Below are positions 15,284 to 25,320 of a DNA stretch of 33,265 nucleotides, one piece after another. The stretch lies in assembly GCF_001436375.1 (NCBI RefSeq), contig NZ_AZGA01000043.1, forward strand, positions 1 through 33,265, in the 5' to 3' direction. Both the position numbers and the translations under genes were made by a program. Below the pieces are notes generated by a model, which was not told the origin of the DNA, made no database searches, and saw only the letters and a list, made by a program, of their open reading frames with translations. Origin of the DNA: Agrilactobacillus composti DSM 18527 = JCM 14202. GTDB lineage: Bacteria > Bacillota > Bacilli > Lactobacillales > Lactobacillaceae. Numbering within the stretch: position 1 is the stretch's first letter; each line of letters starts with the position of its first letter.

Positions 15284-15319
15284 TCTATTCATCTCCAAAG
15301 TAATTGTGATTTATATTTT

Positions 15320-16615
15320 CTAACCAAAAATCGATAATGATAACCAGAGGCCACATAGGGTAATAAACAACACTGGGATCGTGGTTACAATTCCAATTTT
15401 AAAATAAGTCCCCCATTTAATTTTAACTCCCTTTTGAGCTAACACATGTAGCCAGACTAATGTAGCCAAAGAGCCAATTGGGGTAATCTTAGGTCCCAAA
15501 TCTGAGCCGATTATGTTTGCGTACACTAACGTATGATGGATGAGCCCTGAAACGTCAGCGCCTTTGATTGATAGTGCATTAATCATGACGGTCGGCATGT
15601 TATTCATTAATGACGATAAAAGTGCTGCTAAGTAGCCCATGCCCATTGTGGCAGCAAACCGACCACCTTTTGCGATTTCGGTAATGACACCTGATAATAA
15701 TGTTGTTAGACCAACGTTCTGAAGGCCGTAGACTACGACATACATACCGATTGAGAAAAAGACAATGTTCCAAGGAGCTCCTTTAATCGCTGCCATCGCA
15801 TTAACATGGGAACTTCTTTGACCAACTATCAGAAAAATAGCCGCAATACTCAGTGCGATAAAGGAGACGGGGATTCCTAAGAAACCGCTACTAAAGTAAC
15901 CAATCAATAGGAGGATTAAGACGACCCATGAAAACTTGAAAAGTCGCTGATCTTTTAGTGCAGAACTGGGTTCCGCAACCTGAGTGGCATCAAATTTTCG
16001 TGGCAATGCTTTTCGAAAGTAAAGATACAGGATACCAATACTACCTAACAGCGAAAATAGATCAGGAATCCACATTCTTAACGCATACGCTGAAAAGGAA
16101 ATTCCAAAAAAGTCTGCAGAGACAATATTTACCAAGTTACTAACAATCATTGGTAAAGAAGTGGTATCGGCAATAAAGCCACTGGCAATAATAAAAGGGA
16201 AAACTTGCTTTTCATCAAAGTGTAAGGCACGAACCATTGCTAAAACAATGGGGGTAAGAATCAGAGCAGCCCCATCATTAGCAAAAAGGGCAGCAACGAC
16301 GGCGCCTAAGGTGGTCACCAAAATAAACATGCGAATACCGTGACCGTTTGCCCAGCGAGCCATGTGTAAGGCGGCCCATTCAAAAAATCCGATTTGATCT
16401 AAAATGAGTGAAATCAGAATAATAGCCACGAAAGATAAGGTGGCATTCCAGACAATTCCGGTAACTGTTCCAACATCTTTAAAACTCACCACGCCAAACA
16501 ATAATGCTAAAATTGCACCACCAACGGCTGTCCATCCAATTGATAATCCTCTAGGTTGCCAGATAACGAATAATAATGTGAGTAAGAAAATTCCAACGGC
16601 AAAAAAGACTTGCAT
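15320..16615 (-). CDS. arsB: ArsB arsenite efflux membrane protein
   Basis: The 431-aa protein has about 12 hydrophobic helices and the hallmarks of the ArsB/NhaD superfamily: [32 protein letters not shown] and [12 protein letters not shown], then [20 protein letters not shown]. It exports arsenite or antimonite with the membrane potential and, when docked to ArsA, with ATP. AGGAGGT stands 3-4 bases before the ATG. It lies 42 bp downstream of arsA and probably shares its transcript. Confidence 0.95.
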   Translation of the reverse strand: MQVFFAVGIFLLTLLFVIWQPRGLSIGWTAVGGAILALLFGVVSFKDVGTVTGIVWNATLSFVAIILISLILDQIGFFEWAALHMARWANGHGIRMFILVTTLGAVVAALFANDGAALILTPIVLAMVRALHFDEKQVFPFIIASGFIADTTSLPMIVSNLVNIVSADFFGISFSAYALRMWIPDLFSLLGSIGILYLYFRKALPRKFDATQVAEPSSALKDQRLFKFSWVVLILLLIGYFSSGFLGIPVSFIALSIAAIFLIVGQRSSHVNAMAAIKGAPWNIVFFSIGMYVVVYGLQNVGLTTLLSGVITEIAKGGRFAATMGMGYLAALLSSLMNNMPTVMINALSIKGADVSGLIHHTLVYANIIGSDLGPKITPIGSLATLVWLHVLAQKGVKIKWGTYFKIGIVTTIPVLFITLCGLWLSLSIFG

Positions 16616-16657
16616 GATACCTCCTAAACTGATTAATTATTTTTTTCCTTTAATTAA

Positions 16658-18391
16658 TTAAACCGTTAAAAGCGTTTTTTCGTAATTTGGTTGCCATTGC
16701 ATAACAGCAAAATGATTATTCGAAAGCTCTTTTACCTGATCAATCCATTTAACTTCGCTTTGCACTCGAGCCAGCAAACATGGATCAGTGGTTTGAGTTG
16801 CCAACATACTTTGGTTGACCACCCACCAAGTATGAGCTAGACTGGCTCGCTTCAAATCGTCATCTAACCGCATTGATTCATAAACCGGCGTGGCTTCTGG
16901 TAGCGTTACCATAACAATTTCAGTTTGCTTAGGATCTTGTAGTCTTGGTAACAGATTAACGACTGCTTGTGGGACGCTGCCGGAGGTATGGGCAACTTCT
17001 TGAGCATAGCTTTGGGTCGAGTTTAACAGTAAGAGTGTATGACCAGTCGGAGCCGTATCAACCACAACGACGTCACTATCATTTTGGGCGACTAACTCAG
17101 CAAAAGCTCGGAAGACAGCAATTTCTTGAGTACATGGTGAACGCAAATCTTCAGCGACATAATCAACATCATTAGACTTCATGGTCTTTTTAGCAGTAGT
17201 GAGAACTTCGTTTTGATATTCTTTTAAAGACTTTTTCTCATCAATATGGCTCACCTTGATCAGCGGACTTGTGATTTTGAAGTATTTCAAATGATCAGCT
17301 GGGTCAGTGGTAGCCAAGTGCACGGTTTTGTGTTGAGCAGCTATCTTTTGGGCAATTTGAACGGCAACGGTTGTTTTACCAACGCCACCTTTGCCCATGG
17401 TGAAGATAATTTTTTTATTTGACTGCACTAAATTCTTCACGACAACATCCAGATCAGGAAAGTGACTAGCAGTAACCGGTTCCTCAGTGATTTGCGGCTG
17501 CTGGTCTTTCAATAGTAGTCGTAAATTAGCTAATCCCAATACGTTGTATGCTCGCAATGGGATTGCTAACTTGGGTAGCTGGTCTAAAGTGACTGGCATA
17601 TTCTGCAAATCAGCTTGCTGTTGTTTAAAAATAGTCTGAGAAACTGCGTCGGTTGGCTGATTTAAGATACCGTTAATGATTAGTTGCTGGTTCTTAATGT
17701 TTAAGGCTGCCAACTCATGTGAAGCGCGTTGTGCCTCCAGAAGGGCGCCTTTTTGTGGTCGGGTAACTAAAAACAAAGTCGTCGCTTGAGGATTGCCTAA
17801 AGTTTCAACCGCTTTTTGATACATAGCTTTCTTATCATTTAAGCCAGCTAGTTGGCCGAGACAGGATGCACCACGATCATTCTTATCCAGGTAATTACTC
17901 CAAGCAGAAGGCAATTGCAGCATTCTTAAGGTATGGCCGGTCGGCGCGGTATCAAAAATAATATAGTCAAATTGCTGATTAATCTTGGAACTAGTTAGAA
18001 AGTTGGCAAATTCATTAAATGCAGCAATTTCAACCGTACACGAGCCTGATAATTGTTCAGCCATATTCTGAATGGCTTCTTTGGGCAACACGCCTCGATA
18101 AGGTTGAATAACCTGCTCGCGATACTCGTTCGCAGCAATGACCGGATCAAAGTTGGCAGCAAACAAACCGGAAATGTTTGGAATCGGCTTTGGCTGATTG
18201 GTTAAACTAACTTTAAAAACGTCCTGCAAGTTACTAGCTGGATCAGTGGAAACGATCATAACTCGGTGACCAGCATCAGCTAAGCTAATTGCAGTGGCAC
18301 TGGCAACCGTGGTTTTGCCAACCCCACCCTTGCCGGTAAAAAATAGGTACTTGGTTAAATTAATCTCTTGTGGCGAATACTTTTCCATCAT
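16658..18391 (-). CDS. arsA: ArsA arsenite-stimulated ATPase, two-domain
   Basis: The 577-aa protein has two homologous ATPase halves: Walker A GKGGVGKTT at 20-28 and 333-341, and the DTAPTGHT signature at about 147-154 and again in the second half. Metal-site cysteines are visible at C118, C177 and C420, matching C113, C172 and C422 of E. coli ArsA. It powers ArsB. The double length is the complete form. GGAG lies 7 bases before the ATG, and an ArsR-box-like palindrome (18407-18422) lies just upstream, so it may have its own regulated promoter. Confidence 0.95.
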   Translation of the reverse strand: MMEKYSPQEINLTKYLFFTGKGGVGKTTVASATAISLADAGHRVMIVSTDPASNLQDVFKVSLTNQPKPIPNISGLFAANFDPVIAANEYREQVIQPYRGVLPKEAIQNMAEQLSGSCTVEIAAFNEFANFLTSSKINQQFDYIIFDTAPTGHTLRMLQLPSAWSNYLDKNDRGASCLGQLAGLNDKKAMYQKAVETLGNPQATTLFLVTRPQKGALLEAQRASHELAALNIKNQQLIINGILNQPTDAVSQTIFKQQQADLQNMPVTLDQLPKLAIPLRAYNVLGLANLRLLLKDQQPQITEEPVTASHFPDLDVVVKNLVQSNKKIIFTMGKGGVGKTTVAVQIAQKIAAQHKTVHLATTDPADHLKYFKITSPLIKVSHIDEKKSLKEYQNEVLTTAKKTMKSNDVDYVAEDLRSPCTQEIAVFRAFAELVAQNDSDVVVVDTAPTGHTLLLLNSTQSYAQEVAHTSGSVPQAVVNLLPRLQDPKQTEIVMVTLPEATPVYESMRLDDDLKRASLAHTWWVVNQSMLATQTTDPCLLARVQSEVKWIDQVKELSNNHFAVMQWQPNYEKTLLTV

Positions 18392-18406
18392 TTTTCAGCT
18401 CCTTAT

Positions 18407-18422
18407 ATAGACACGCGTCTAT
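18407..18422. promoter_or_regulatory. Second ArsR-box-like operator before arsA
   Basis: ATAGACACGCGTCTAT is a dyad (ATAGAC/GTCTAT) resembling the operator upstream of arsR at 18781-18798. It sits between arsR and arsA; on the minus strand a TTAAGC and a TATATA flank it with an 18-bp spacer, so it could cover an internal promoter. Confidence 0.55.
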
Positions 18423-18439
18423 GTATTGCTTAAAAAAAC

Positions 18440-18763
18440 TTAATTGGCAACATCTTTTTCACAATCAGACCGTTGGCAAAGGCAGTGCTCATCAGCGGCT
18501 AACAGTTGGTCGGTATTCTGTTTAAACTCTTGGACAAACCTTTTTTGTAGGGAATAGTGTTGCCATTTCCCATCCTTTACCGCAAACACAATACCTGCAT
18601 TTTGCAAAACCTTCATATGATGAGACAAAGTGGGTTGAGAAAAATCAAAATGCTGGAGGATATCACAAGCACAAAGTGATCCACATGAAAGCAGATCAAT
18701 GATTTTTAGGCGGTTCGGGTCAGCCATTGCTTTTAGCATTTGAACGTAATTTTGATAATCCAT
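18440..18763 (-). CDS. arsR: ArsR-family arsenite-responsive repressor
   Basis: The 107-aa winged-helix repressor starts at ATG 18763 with AAGGAG 5 bases upstream; the longer reading would begin inside the operator. Sensor cysteines C31 and C33 lie in SLCACDIL, and the recognition helix is FSQPTLSHHMKVLQNAG. The C-terminus carries an extra cysteine cluster (EHCLCQRSDC) that could add a metal site. It should release its operator when arsenite binds and so induce the whole operon. Confidence 0.93.
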   Translation of the reverse strand: MDYQNYVQMLKAMADPNRLKIIDLLSCGSLCACDILQHFDFSQPTLSHHMKVLQNAGIVFAVKDGKWQHYSLQKRFVQEFKQNTDQLLAADEHCLCQRSDCEKDVAN

Positions 18764-18780
18764 TTTTTCTCCTTCCATTA

Positions 18781-18831
18781 CATAGACGATCATCTATGTA
18801 TAGTATAAGAGCTACTCCAATGGCTTGTCAA
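18781..18831 (-). promoter_or_regulatory. ars operon promoter and ArsR operator
   Basis: Minus-strand TTGACA (18826-18831) and TATACT (18802-18807) with an 18-bp spacer. The dyad CATAGACGATCATCTATG (18781-18798) lies just downstream of the -10 element, at the expected transcription start, so bound ArsR would block initiation. Confidence 0.75.
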
Positions 18832-18885
18832 CTTTGTTAAAACTAAAGGTCGTAAATCTTTTTTGGAATCCATAATATTTAGAAG

Positions 18886-19482
18886 TCAGTTGTGAGAAGC
18901 AGATGGGTCATCTTTTCTTTTAAGCTTTTTTAGTTTTAACCGATTCACTTCGCGGTAAAAAGTTCCTGAGGAAATTTGGTTGGTGGCCAAAATTTCTTTA
19001 ACTGAATAGTCACCACTTTGATACATCCGAATGGCAATATCCAACTTTTCTTGGGCGATTCGTGGTCGGCCAACTGTCACGCCACGCCGACGACTGGCCG
19101 CAATCCCTTCTTTAACCCGATCAGCTAATAAATTCCGCTCCAGTTCCGCAATCACACTCATCATTTGCAGCATGGCTCGACCAGTTGGGGTCTCGGTGTC
19201 CATCTGCTCCTTTAAAGAAACAAACTTAATTTGTTTTTGGTGCAGTAATTGAATCAGATTTAAAATGTCCAACGTATTGCGGCCCAAGCGGGAAATACTT
19301 TCAACGACCACGACATCATGAGCCCGAATGGTTTGGAGAAGCTGGGTAATTCCCGGTCTTCTTTGCCGGGTCCCGGTAAACTTTTCTTGAATGATTTTTT
19401 CGGCACCATAAGCCATTAATTGATCAATTTGGCGATTGAGATTCTGATCATCTTTTGAAACCCGTGCATATCCAATAATCAT
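18886..19482 (-). CDS. tnpR: Tn3-type serine resolvase
   Basis: The 198-aa protein begins IIGYARVSKDDQNLNRQ, with catalytic serine 9, and contains the conserved SRLGRNTLDILNLIQ, EQMDTETPTGRAMLQMMSVIAELERNLLADRVKEG region and a C-terminal helix-turn-helix (SVKEILATNQISSGTFYRE). It would resolve transposition cointegrates at res. It diverges from tnpA with the intergenic region holding res-like palindromes. AGGAG is present upstream (TAAGGAGTCACTC on the minus strand). Confidence 0.92.
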   Translation of the reverse strand: MIIGYARVSKDDQNLNRQIDQLMAYGAEKIIQEKFTGTRQRRPGITQLLQTIRAHDVVVVESISRLGRNTLDILNLIQLLHQKQIKFVSLKEQMDTETPTGRAMLQMMSVIAELERNLLADRVKEGIAASRRRGVTVGRPRIAQEKLDIAIRMYQSGDYSVKEILATNQISSGTFYREVNRLKLKKLKRKDDPSASHN

Positions 19483-19660
19483 GAGTGACTCCTTAGTTTT
19501 TTGATAGCCAGGGTAAATTTAGCTATCTTTTGGCAATGGTTTATTATAAACTTTTTGATAATGAGTTTTTGAAAACTCAAAACCCGGTTAAATCAACCTA
19601 ATCAAAGTATAGCGAAACCTTTCCAAAAACTATAGTTTTTTAAAAACATTAGAGAATAAT
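19483..19660. other. Candidate res site and divergent tnpR/tnpA control region
   Basis: Between the divergent tnpR and tnpA are A/T-rich palindromes: GAGTTTT-TG-AAAACTC (19563-19578) and GTTTTTTAAAAAC (19635-19647), plus a half-site-rich stretch around 19548-19562. Tn3 res sites have three resolvase-binding subsites in this position. Subsite borders cannot be fixed by eye. Confidence 0.6.
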
Positions 19661-22655
19661 ATGCCGACTAACCCGCATCACCAACAAAGCTTCGGAACTT
19701 TTGAGGGCATCTCTTCTGCCGATCAACTGCGGCTGTATTTTCAATTAACTGATTTTGATCGCGCGTTAATTGATGAAATGCGTTCCGCAACGACTAAATT
19801 AGGCTTTGCCGTTCAATTGAGCTCAGTTAGATTTTTAGGAACTTTTCCAACTAATCTACAACAAGTCCCAGCTGAGGTAATTGATTATTTAGCTAAACAG
19901 TTAACTATTGATGGTCGGGCATTAGCAGGCTACACGCGAAAAATGACCATTAGCCAACATATGGCGCTGATTAAGCGAAAATATCATTATCAAGCCTTTA
20001 CTGATCCCGCGGTCAAAGCGAGCCTGAACGACTGGCTGCTTGAGCGAGCGCGTTTTACAAACGAAACCGAAAAACTACTTTTTGATATGCTGCTAAAAAA
20101 ATGTTTGGATGAAAAAATTCTCTTACCAGGGGTGACCACCTTTGAACGCTTTGTTAATGGGGTCACGGAGGTTGCCGCCGACCTTTTGGATAGTCAATTA
20201 GTGGCCGTCCCTTCAGCGGAAGAAACGGACCGACTTTTAAATCTGTTAACTGCCGTTGGGGGAACCCATCTATGGGGCCACCATTAAAATGGATCTCTTA
20301 AGAAATCCTTTGATGGATGAAAGCCGCAAAGAAATTAACCGTGGCTTTACTCGATTAAAACAGTTTCAACAATTTAAAACTGAGGATTGGCAATTAGGCG
20401 CAATTCCAGCAGGAAAGTTAAAGAATCTGGCCAACTATGCTTTTAAAGCCAAGGCCTGTCTGATTAAACGGATGTCCGTCAAAAGACAAACGGCGTTATT
20501 GGTCGCTTTTGTTTCCGAGTATCGCAAACGAGCGATGGATGAACAATTACTAGCTCTTTCACGCTTCTACGAGACGCTTTTTAAACGGGCCAAAAATAAA
20601 GAAGCCAAGGAACGGCTGCGAACCATTAAAGATTTTGATCATGCAGCTTTAACGCTCTCCCAGATTGTCAGGTTATTGATGGACGAAACGATCAGCAGTC
20701 AAGATCTCAGAAACAAAGTTTTAGCAACTTATCCACCTGAAATAATTGAGTCAGCCGTTACCCAGGTTAATCAGTTAGTGCGTAATGAGCGAGAACCAAT
20801 TGCCATTGAAGAACTGTTAAATGCTTATCGAAAATTCCGGAAATTCATTCCGGATATTTTAGCCACTATTGTTTTTGAAGGGACTACCAATGGCCAAGAT
20901 TGTCTGATGGTTTGGGAGTTTATTCGCCAACGGTTTCCGCGCCCGGTTACCTATCGGATGTTTGAACAGATCGTCGAAAAACTACCGAAAAAATGGCGTT
21001 ATTATATTCGTGAGAACCCCCAAGTAACCAATCAGTGTGTGTTGATTGCCGGCATCGAGCTTCTGGTTCATGGTCTTAAGCGTCATGATATTTACGTCCG
21101 GCAAAGTAATCGCTATCTTGATCCCATGGCCTGCTTAATTGATAAGTCTACTTGGCGTCAACAAAAGGCCGTTTTGATTCAACAACTTGATTTACCGCAG
21201 ACTGGTCAAGCAGCCGTTGAAGCGGTGAAACAGGATTTAGCTTTATCCTATGCCGAGGCCCTAAAAAATTGGGCTGATTCAGAAATGGCCCAGGTCAAAG
21301 AGGTTGACGGCCAAGAAAAAATTATTGTGGCCAAATTACGCAAAGTCCGTGAACAAAAGGACGAAGCGGCCTTTAAAAGTCGGGTTCGGCATTTAATTCC
21401 CAAAATTGATTTATCGGATATTCTCTTGGAGGTTAACCAACAGTTACAGTTAACACAATGTTTTAGTCACGTTAGTGAAAGTGGGACGAAGATGAAACAC
21501 GTTGATATTAGTATTTTAGCGGTTTTATTAGCTGAGGCTTGTAACATTGGCCTTTCGCCAGTGGCTAAAAACAGTTCAAATAGTCTAAAATACGATCGGT
21601 TAATGTACGTGGACCATCAATACTTGCGAATTGATACCCTTGCCGCCGCCAATCGCCGCATTATTAACGCGCATAAAAAATTAAAAAGTGCGCTCATCTG
21701 GGGCGACGGTCAAATGGCTTCGGCCGATGGCATTCGTTACGTTACCCCCCAAAGGTCTTTATATTCTCGTAGCAATCCAAAATACTTTGGCCGCGGTCGC
21801 GGGGTTACTTTTTACAATTTTGTTTCTGATCAATATATCGGCTTTCATGGCATGGTGGTTGCAGGGACCTTACGAGATTCTCTCTACCTATTAGAAGGCT
21901 TTTTAAATCAAGGCAGCAGTTTGGAACCCACTCAGATTATGACCGACACCGCCGGTTATAGCGATTTAGTCTTTGGCTTATTTGGCCTATTAGGTTTTCA
22001 GTTCAGTCCCCGAATTGCTAATAGTCAGGGAACCAAGCTATGGCGGATTGATTCGACCGCTGATTATCAAGTCTTAAATGGGGTGTCTCAAAACCGCATT
22101 AATTTAAGGTTGATTGAAGAACATTGGGAGGATATTTTACGCGTGGCCGGTTCGTTAAAGTCTGGTAAGGTCAATGCGACAGAATTAACTCAGGCCTTGC
22201 AACGTGAAGGCCACCCAACCGCTTTGGGTAAAGCGATTACTGAATACGGCAAAGTCTATAAAACGAAACATCAATTACGCTATCTTTCAGATGAGATTTA
22301 TGCGCGTCAAATTTTGGAACAGCTAAATAAAGGTGAAGCTCGGCACGCGCTTTGTCGAAACATCTTTTATGGTCGGAAAGGGAAGCTTTATCAAACGTAT
22401 TTTGATGGTATGGAAGAACAACTAAACGCTCTCAGTTTAGTCACGAATGCCATTATTTATTGGAATACCGTTTACCTGGAAAAGATTGTGACGCAGATGC
22501 AATCAGAAGGGTTTGATTGTTCTGACGACATGATCGGCAAATTATCGCCACTGATGTTTGAACACATTAACTTTGTCGGTAAGTACACGTTCCAATATAA
22601 TGAAGCGTTAGAAAATGGTCATTTAAGACCATTGGATGAAGCAGACGAAAAATAA
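19661..22655 (+). pseudogene. tnpA: Tn3-family transposase TnpA, frameshifted at a G run
   Basis: The two frames (19661-20287 and 20256-22655) together make a normal-sized TnpA of about 997 aa. The first has the N-terminal DUF4158 DNA-binding domain (LRLYFQLTDFDRALI). The second contains the catalytic domain, with IWGDGQMASADG and MTDTAGYSDLVFGLFGLLGF holding two catalytic aspartates, and the C-terminal LSDEIYARQILEQLNKGEARHAL. The frame changes within GGGGG at 20258-20262; with four G the join would read AVGEPIYGATIKMD. Either the transposase is inactive or this is a homopolymer sequencing error. Confidence 0.9.
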
Positions 22656-22665
22656 GATTGTTCGG

Positions 22666-22703
22666 TTTTTAAAGTCTACCGCTACTTTTCGTACGAATGT
22701 TCC
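22666..22703 (-). repeat. Inner right terminal repeat of the Tn3-family element
   Basis: The sequence TACCGCTACTTTTCGTACGA then ATGTTCC repeats the terminal repeat with a few changes (TCG for CCA in the middle) and ends at 22703, 48 bp after tnpA. It gives the element two nested right ends, 107 bp apart. Confidence 0.75.
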
Positions 22704-22728
22704 AGAGCTCTTTTTAAATAAAGCCAAT

Positions 22729-22772
22729 ATAAAAAATCAGAAACGCTGTTAAATCAACGTTTCTGATTTTTT
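22729..22772. terminator. Terminator between the nested right ends
   Basis: AAAAAATCAGAAACG and CGTTTCTGATTTTTT (about 22731-22745 and 22758-22772) form a strong stem with a TTAAATCAA-type loop. It would stop tnpA transcription before it leaves the transposon. Confidence 0.8.
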
Positions 22773-22810
22773 GTTCGGGATCCTACCGCTACTTTTCGTA
22801 TGGATGTTCC
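22773..22810 (-). repeat. Outer right terminal inverted repeat of the Tn3-family element
   Basis: 38 bp, best match (36/38) to the left repeat at 14391-14428; taken as the functional right end. Confidence 0.85.
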
Positions 22811-23805
22811 ATTGACCCCAAGTAGTAGATCTTTATAATCAAGGTTATCGAAGAGTTGTCGACTTAGACCTAAAAGCCTATTTTGATAACGTTAATCATG
22901 ACTTGATGATTAAGTATCTCCAACAATATATTGATGACCCATGGACACTAAGACTCATTCGTAAGTTTCTAACTAGCGGAGTCTTAGACCATGGGCTTTT
23001 CGCTAAGAGTGAAAAAGGAACCCCACAAGGAGGGCCATTGTCACCACTACTGGCGAACATCTATCTAAATGAGTTGGACGAAGAGTTGACTAGACGTGGT
23101 CATCACTTTGTGCGCTATGCGGATGATTGTAACATCTATGTTAAAAGTCAACGAGCCGGAGAACGAGTAATGCGAAGCATTACCCAGTTTCTAGAAAAGC
23201 GCTTGAAAGTTAAAGTGAACCCAGATAAAACCAAAGTCGGTAGCCCGCTACGGTTGAAGTTTCTTGGCTTTTCGTTGGGTGTAGACCACAATGGGGCCTA
23301 CGCCCGTCCAGCTAAACAATCGCAACAACGAGTAAAGAAAGCACTGAAGTTATTAACTAAACGTAATCGTGGAATATCTCTGACAAGAATGTTTGAAGAA
23401 ATTCATCGAAAAATGCGTGGGTGGCTTCAGTACTACTCAATTGGGAAACTAACTAACTTTATTCAACGCCTTGACAAGTGGTTGAGGGTCCGAATAAGGC
23501 AGTATATTTGGAAGCAATGGAAAAAGTTTAAAACTAAGGTAACTAACTTACAGAAGTTGGGGCTGTCCCAGCATGATGCATATGTCTTCGCTAGTACCCG
23601 AAAGGGCTACTGGCGAACTGCACATAGTAAGACCTTGAGCTATTCTCTAACTAATAGAAAACTGGAACAACTCGGACTTATGAATATGTCCAAGACGCTC
23701 CAGTCAATTCAATGTGATTAAGTTGTCGAACCGCCGTATACGGAACCGTACGTACGGTGGTGTGAGAGGTCGATAATTGAACTAATCAATTATCTCCTAC
23801 TCGAT
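22811..23805 (+). mobile_element. Group II intron, 3' part
   Basis: The element starts abruptly at the Tn3 end and contains the C-terminal part of the intron-encoded protein, then intron RNA domain V at 23730-23761 (ACCGCCGTA, TACG-GAAC-CGTA, CG bulge, TACGGTGGT) and a domain VI-like hairpin (about 23770-23796). The intron probably ends in ...CTCGAT at 23805. The 5' part, including domains I-IV and the protein N-terminus, is missing, so it cannot splice or move by itself. Confidence 0.8.
22816..23721 (+). pseudogene. Group II intron reverse transcriptase/maturase, N-terminally truncated
   Basis: The open frame runs from 22816 without its own proper start. It carries RT motifs VVDLDLKAYFDNVNHDLM, GTPQGGPLSPLLANIYLNEL and RYADDCNIYV (YADD active site), then the maturase X region (RMFEEIHRKMRGWLQYYSIG). 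About 300 residues remain of an expected 420-600; no HNH endonuclease domain is seen. Truncation coincides with the transposon end. Confidence 0.88.
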
Positions 23806-23855
23806 AAAACATGACTAGTTTTTATCTTTATAATTTATTTTTATTAACGATTAAA

Positions 23856-25220
23856 TTAGAATCTTGCCATACCTAATGCATGTTGAGCAGCTAGGTTAAG
23901 CAAACTCCATTGACGGTCAAATCCTGGTTGGAAGAAGAAGTCTTGTTCAGCCAAGTCTTCCAAGCGCATCTTATGACTAATTGCCAAAGCTAAAACATTG
24001 CCTTGAGCAGTAATATCATACTTAGAAAGGACAGCACCGCCTAAGATTTGGTGAGTATATGGATTAAAGGTTAAGCTGACATATACCTTAGGATTATCTG
24101 CTTCTGGGACATAAGCTGGACGCATATGATCTTCATAGAAGCTAGTTTGACAATCAAGCTTATTCTTAGCAGCTGAAAACTTATTTAATCCCGCAGTAGC
24201 GAAGTGATAGTCAAAGACGCTAAGAGCTGAAGCACCGATAACACCCTTGAAAGCGCGATCTGGCTTATCTTCAAAGATATGATCAACCACATATTGTGCT
24301 TCTCTTCTAGCAGTAGTAGCTAAAGCAATTGGCATTGGCTTACCTGCTGGAATAGAAAGTGGCAAAATTGCATCTCCAATAGCGTAAACGTCTTTAACAT
24401 TCGTTCTCAAGTATGGATCAGTCTTAATCCAGCCTCTTTGATCTAAATCAACTGTGTCCTTTAGCCAATCAGTATTAGGAGTTACCCCTGCTGAAACAAC
24501 AACCAAGTCAGCTGGTATATCGCCTTGATCGGTCTTGACGCTTTCAACTTTTTCATTACCGTTGAAGCCTTCAATTTTAACGCCCATCTTCAAGTCCATA
24601 TTCTTCTTAAAGGTAGGTTCCAAAACATCAAGCAATTCAGGGTTCAAGTAAGTTCCTAATGGACGATCAATCATGTCCATTAAAGTTACATGCTTGCCAG
24701 CTTTAGCAAATACTTCACTAGCTTCAGTACCAATATAACCAGCACCAACAATAGCAACATTCTTAATTGCTGGATTGTTAACAGCACTCATTAACTTAGA
24801 AGCCCAATCACGTCCACGCATTAAATAGATATTCTTAAGATCATTGCCAGGTACTGGTAAAAACTTTGGCGTTACACCTGATGAAAGAATTAACTTATCA
24901 TATTGAACTTCTTCTTCAGAATTATTGGTTAAATCCTTAACTGTTACTGTCTTATGTTCAGGATGAATCGCGGTTACTTCATGGTTGGCATAAACATGAC
25001 CGCCCTTCTTTTCAACATCTTCAGGAGCAAAGTTTCTGACGTCATCTTCAGCCGTAACTTTATTTTCTAAGTATAATTGCATACCACAGGACATAAATGA
25101 AATAAAGTCGCCAGCTTCATAAACAGTTACATCTACATCATTATATTTATCCAACAGCTCAATTGCTGATTCATGACCACCATGTGAAGCACCAACAATT
25201 ACAATTTTACGTTTATCCAT
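23856..25220 (-). CDS. npr: NADH peroxidase-like flavoprotein disulfide reductase family enzyme
   Basis: The 454-aa protein matches the NADH peroxidase/oxidase/CoA-disulfide reductase family. The start VIVGASHGGHES provides FAD binding and the active-site histidine (H13), and SFMSCGMQLYLENKV carries the single redox cysteine (C45) that cycles as a sulfenic acid. The NADH-binding fold is at VAIVGAGYIGTEASEVF and a second FAD motif at DVYAIGDAI. SHGG and SCGMQLYLE are closer to enterococcal NADH peroxidase than to NADH oxidase, so I favour reduction of hydrogen peroxide to water. GGAGG stands 5 bases before the ATG. Confidence 0.8.
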   Translation of the reverse strand: MDKRKIVIVGASHGGHESAIELLDKYNDVDVTVYEAGDFISFMSCGMQLYLENKVTAEDDVRNFAPEDVEKKGGHVYANHEVTAIHPEHKTVTVKDLTNNSEEEVQYDKLILSSGVTPKFLPVPGNDLKNIYLMRGRDWASKLMSAVNNPAIKNVAIVGAGYIGTEASEVFAKAGKHVTLMDMIDRPLGTYLNPELLDVLEPTFKKNMDLKMGVKIEGFNGNEKVESVKTDQGDIPADLVVVSAGVTPNTDWLKDTVDLDQRGWIKTDPYLRTNVKDVYAIGDAILPLSIPAGKPMPIALATTARREAQYVVDHIFEDKPDRAFKGVIGASALSVFDYHFATAGLNKFSAAKNKLDCQTSFYEDHMRPAYVPEADNPKVYVSLTFNPYTHQILGGAVLSKYDITAQGNVLALAISHKMRLEDLAEQDFFFQPGFDRQWSLLNLAAQHALGMARF

Positions 25221-25320
25221 AAAATCCTCCTAACACAATAGTTTCTTCATTACATTTTCAAGAGTAACACTTATTACTTAATGTCTATCATATTTTGCTC
25301 AATAAATTGATTAAAAATAA

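Larger units (their letters stand above)
14391..22810. mobile_element. Tn3-family arsenic-resistance transposon
   Basis: The 38-bp terminal repeats at 14391-14428 and 22773-22810 match at 36 of 38 positions in inverted orientation (GGAACATCCATACGAAAAGT inward). Inside are arsCDBAR, a serine resolvase, a res-like region and a TnpA of Tn3 size. The 5-bp flanks (TTAAT left, ATTGA right) are not a duplication, so one side has been rearranged since insertion. A second right-end repeat lies at about 22666-22703. Confidence 0.88.

Noticed and set aside
19661-22655. Programmed frameshift in Tn3 tnpA
   Set aside because: Tn3-family transposases are normally one frame; the shift at a plain G run with no stimulatory structure seen points to mutation or sequence error.
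14386-22815. 5-bp target duplication of the Tn3-family element
   Set aside because: TTAAT on the left does not equal ATTGA on the right (or AGAGC after the inner repeat).
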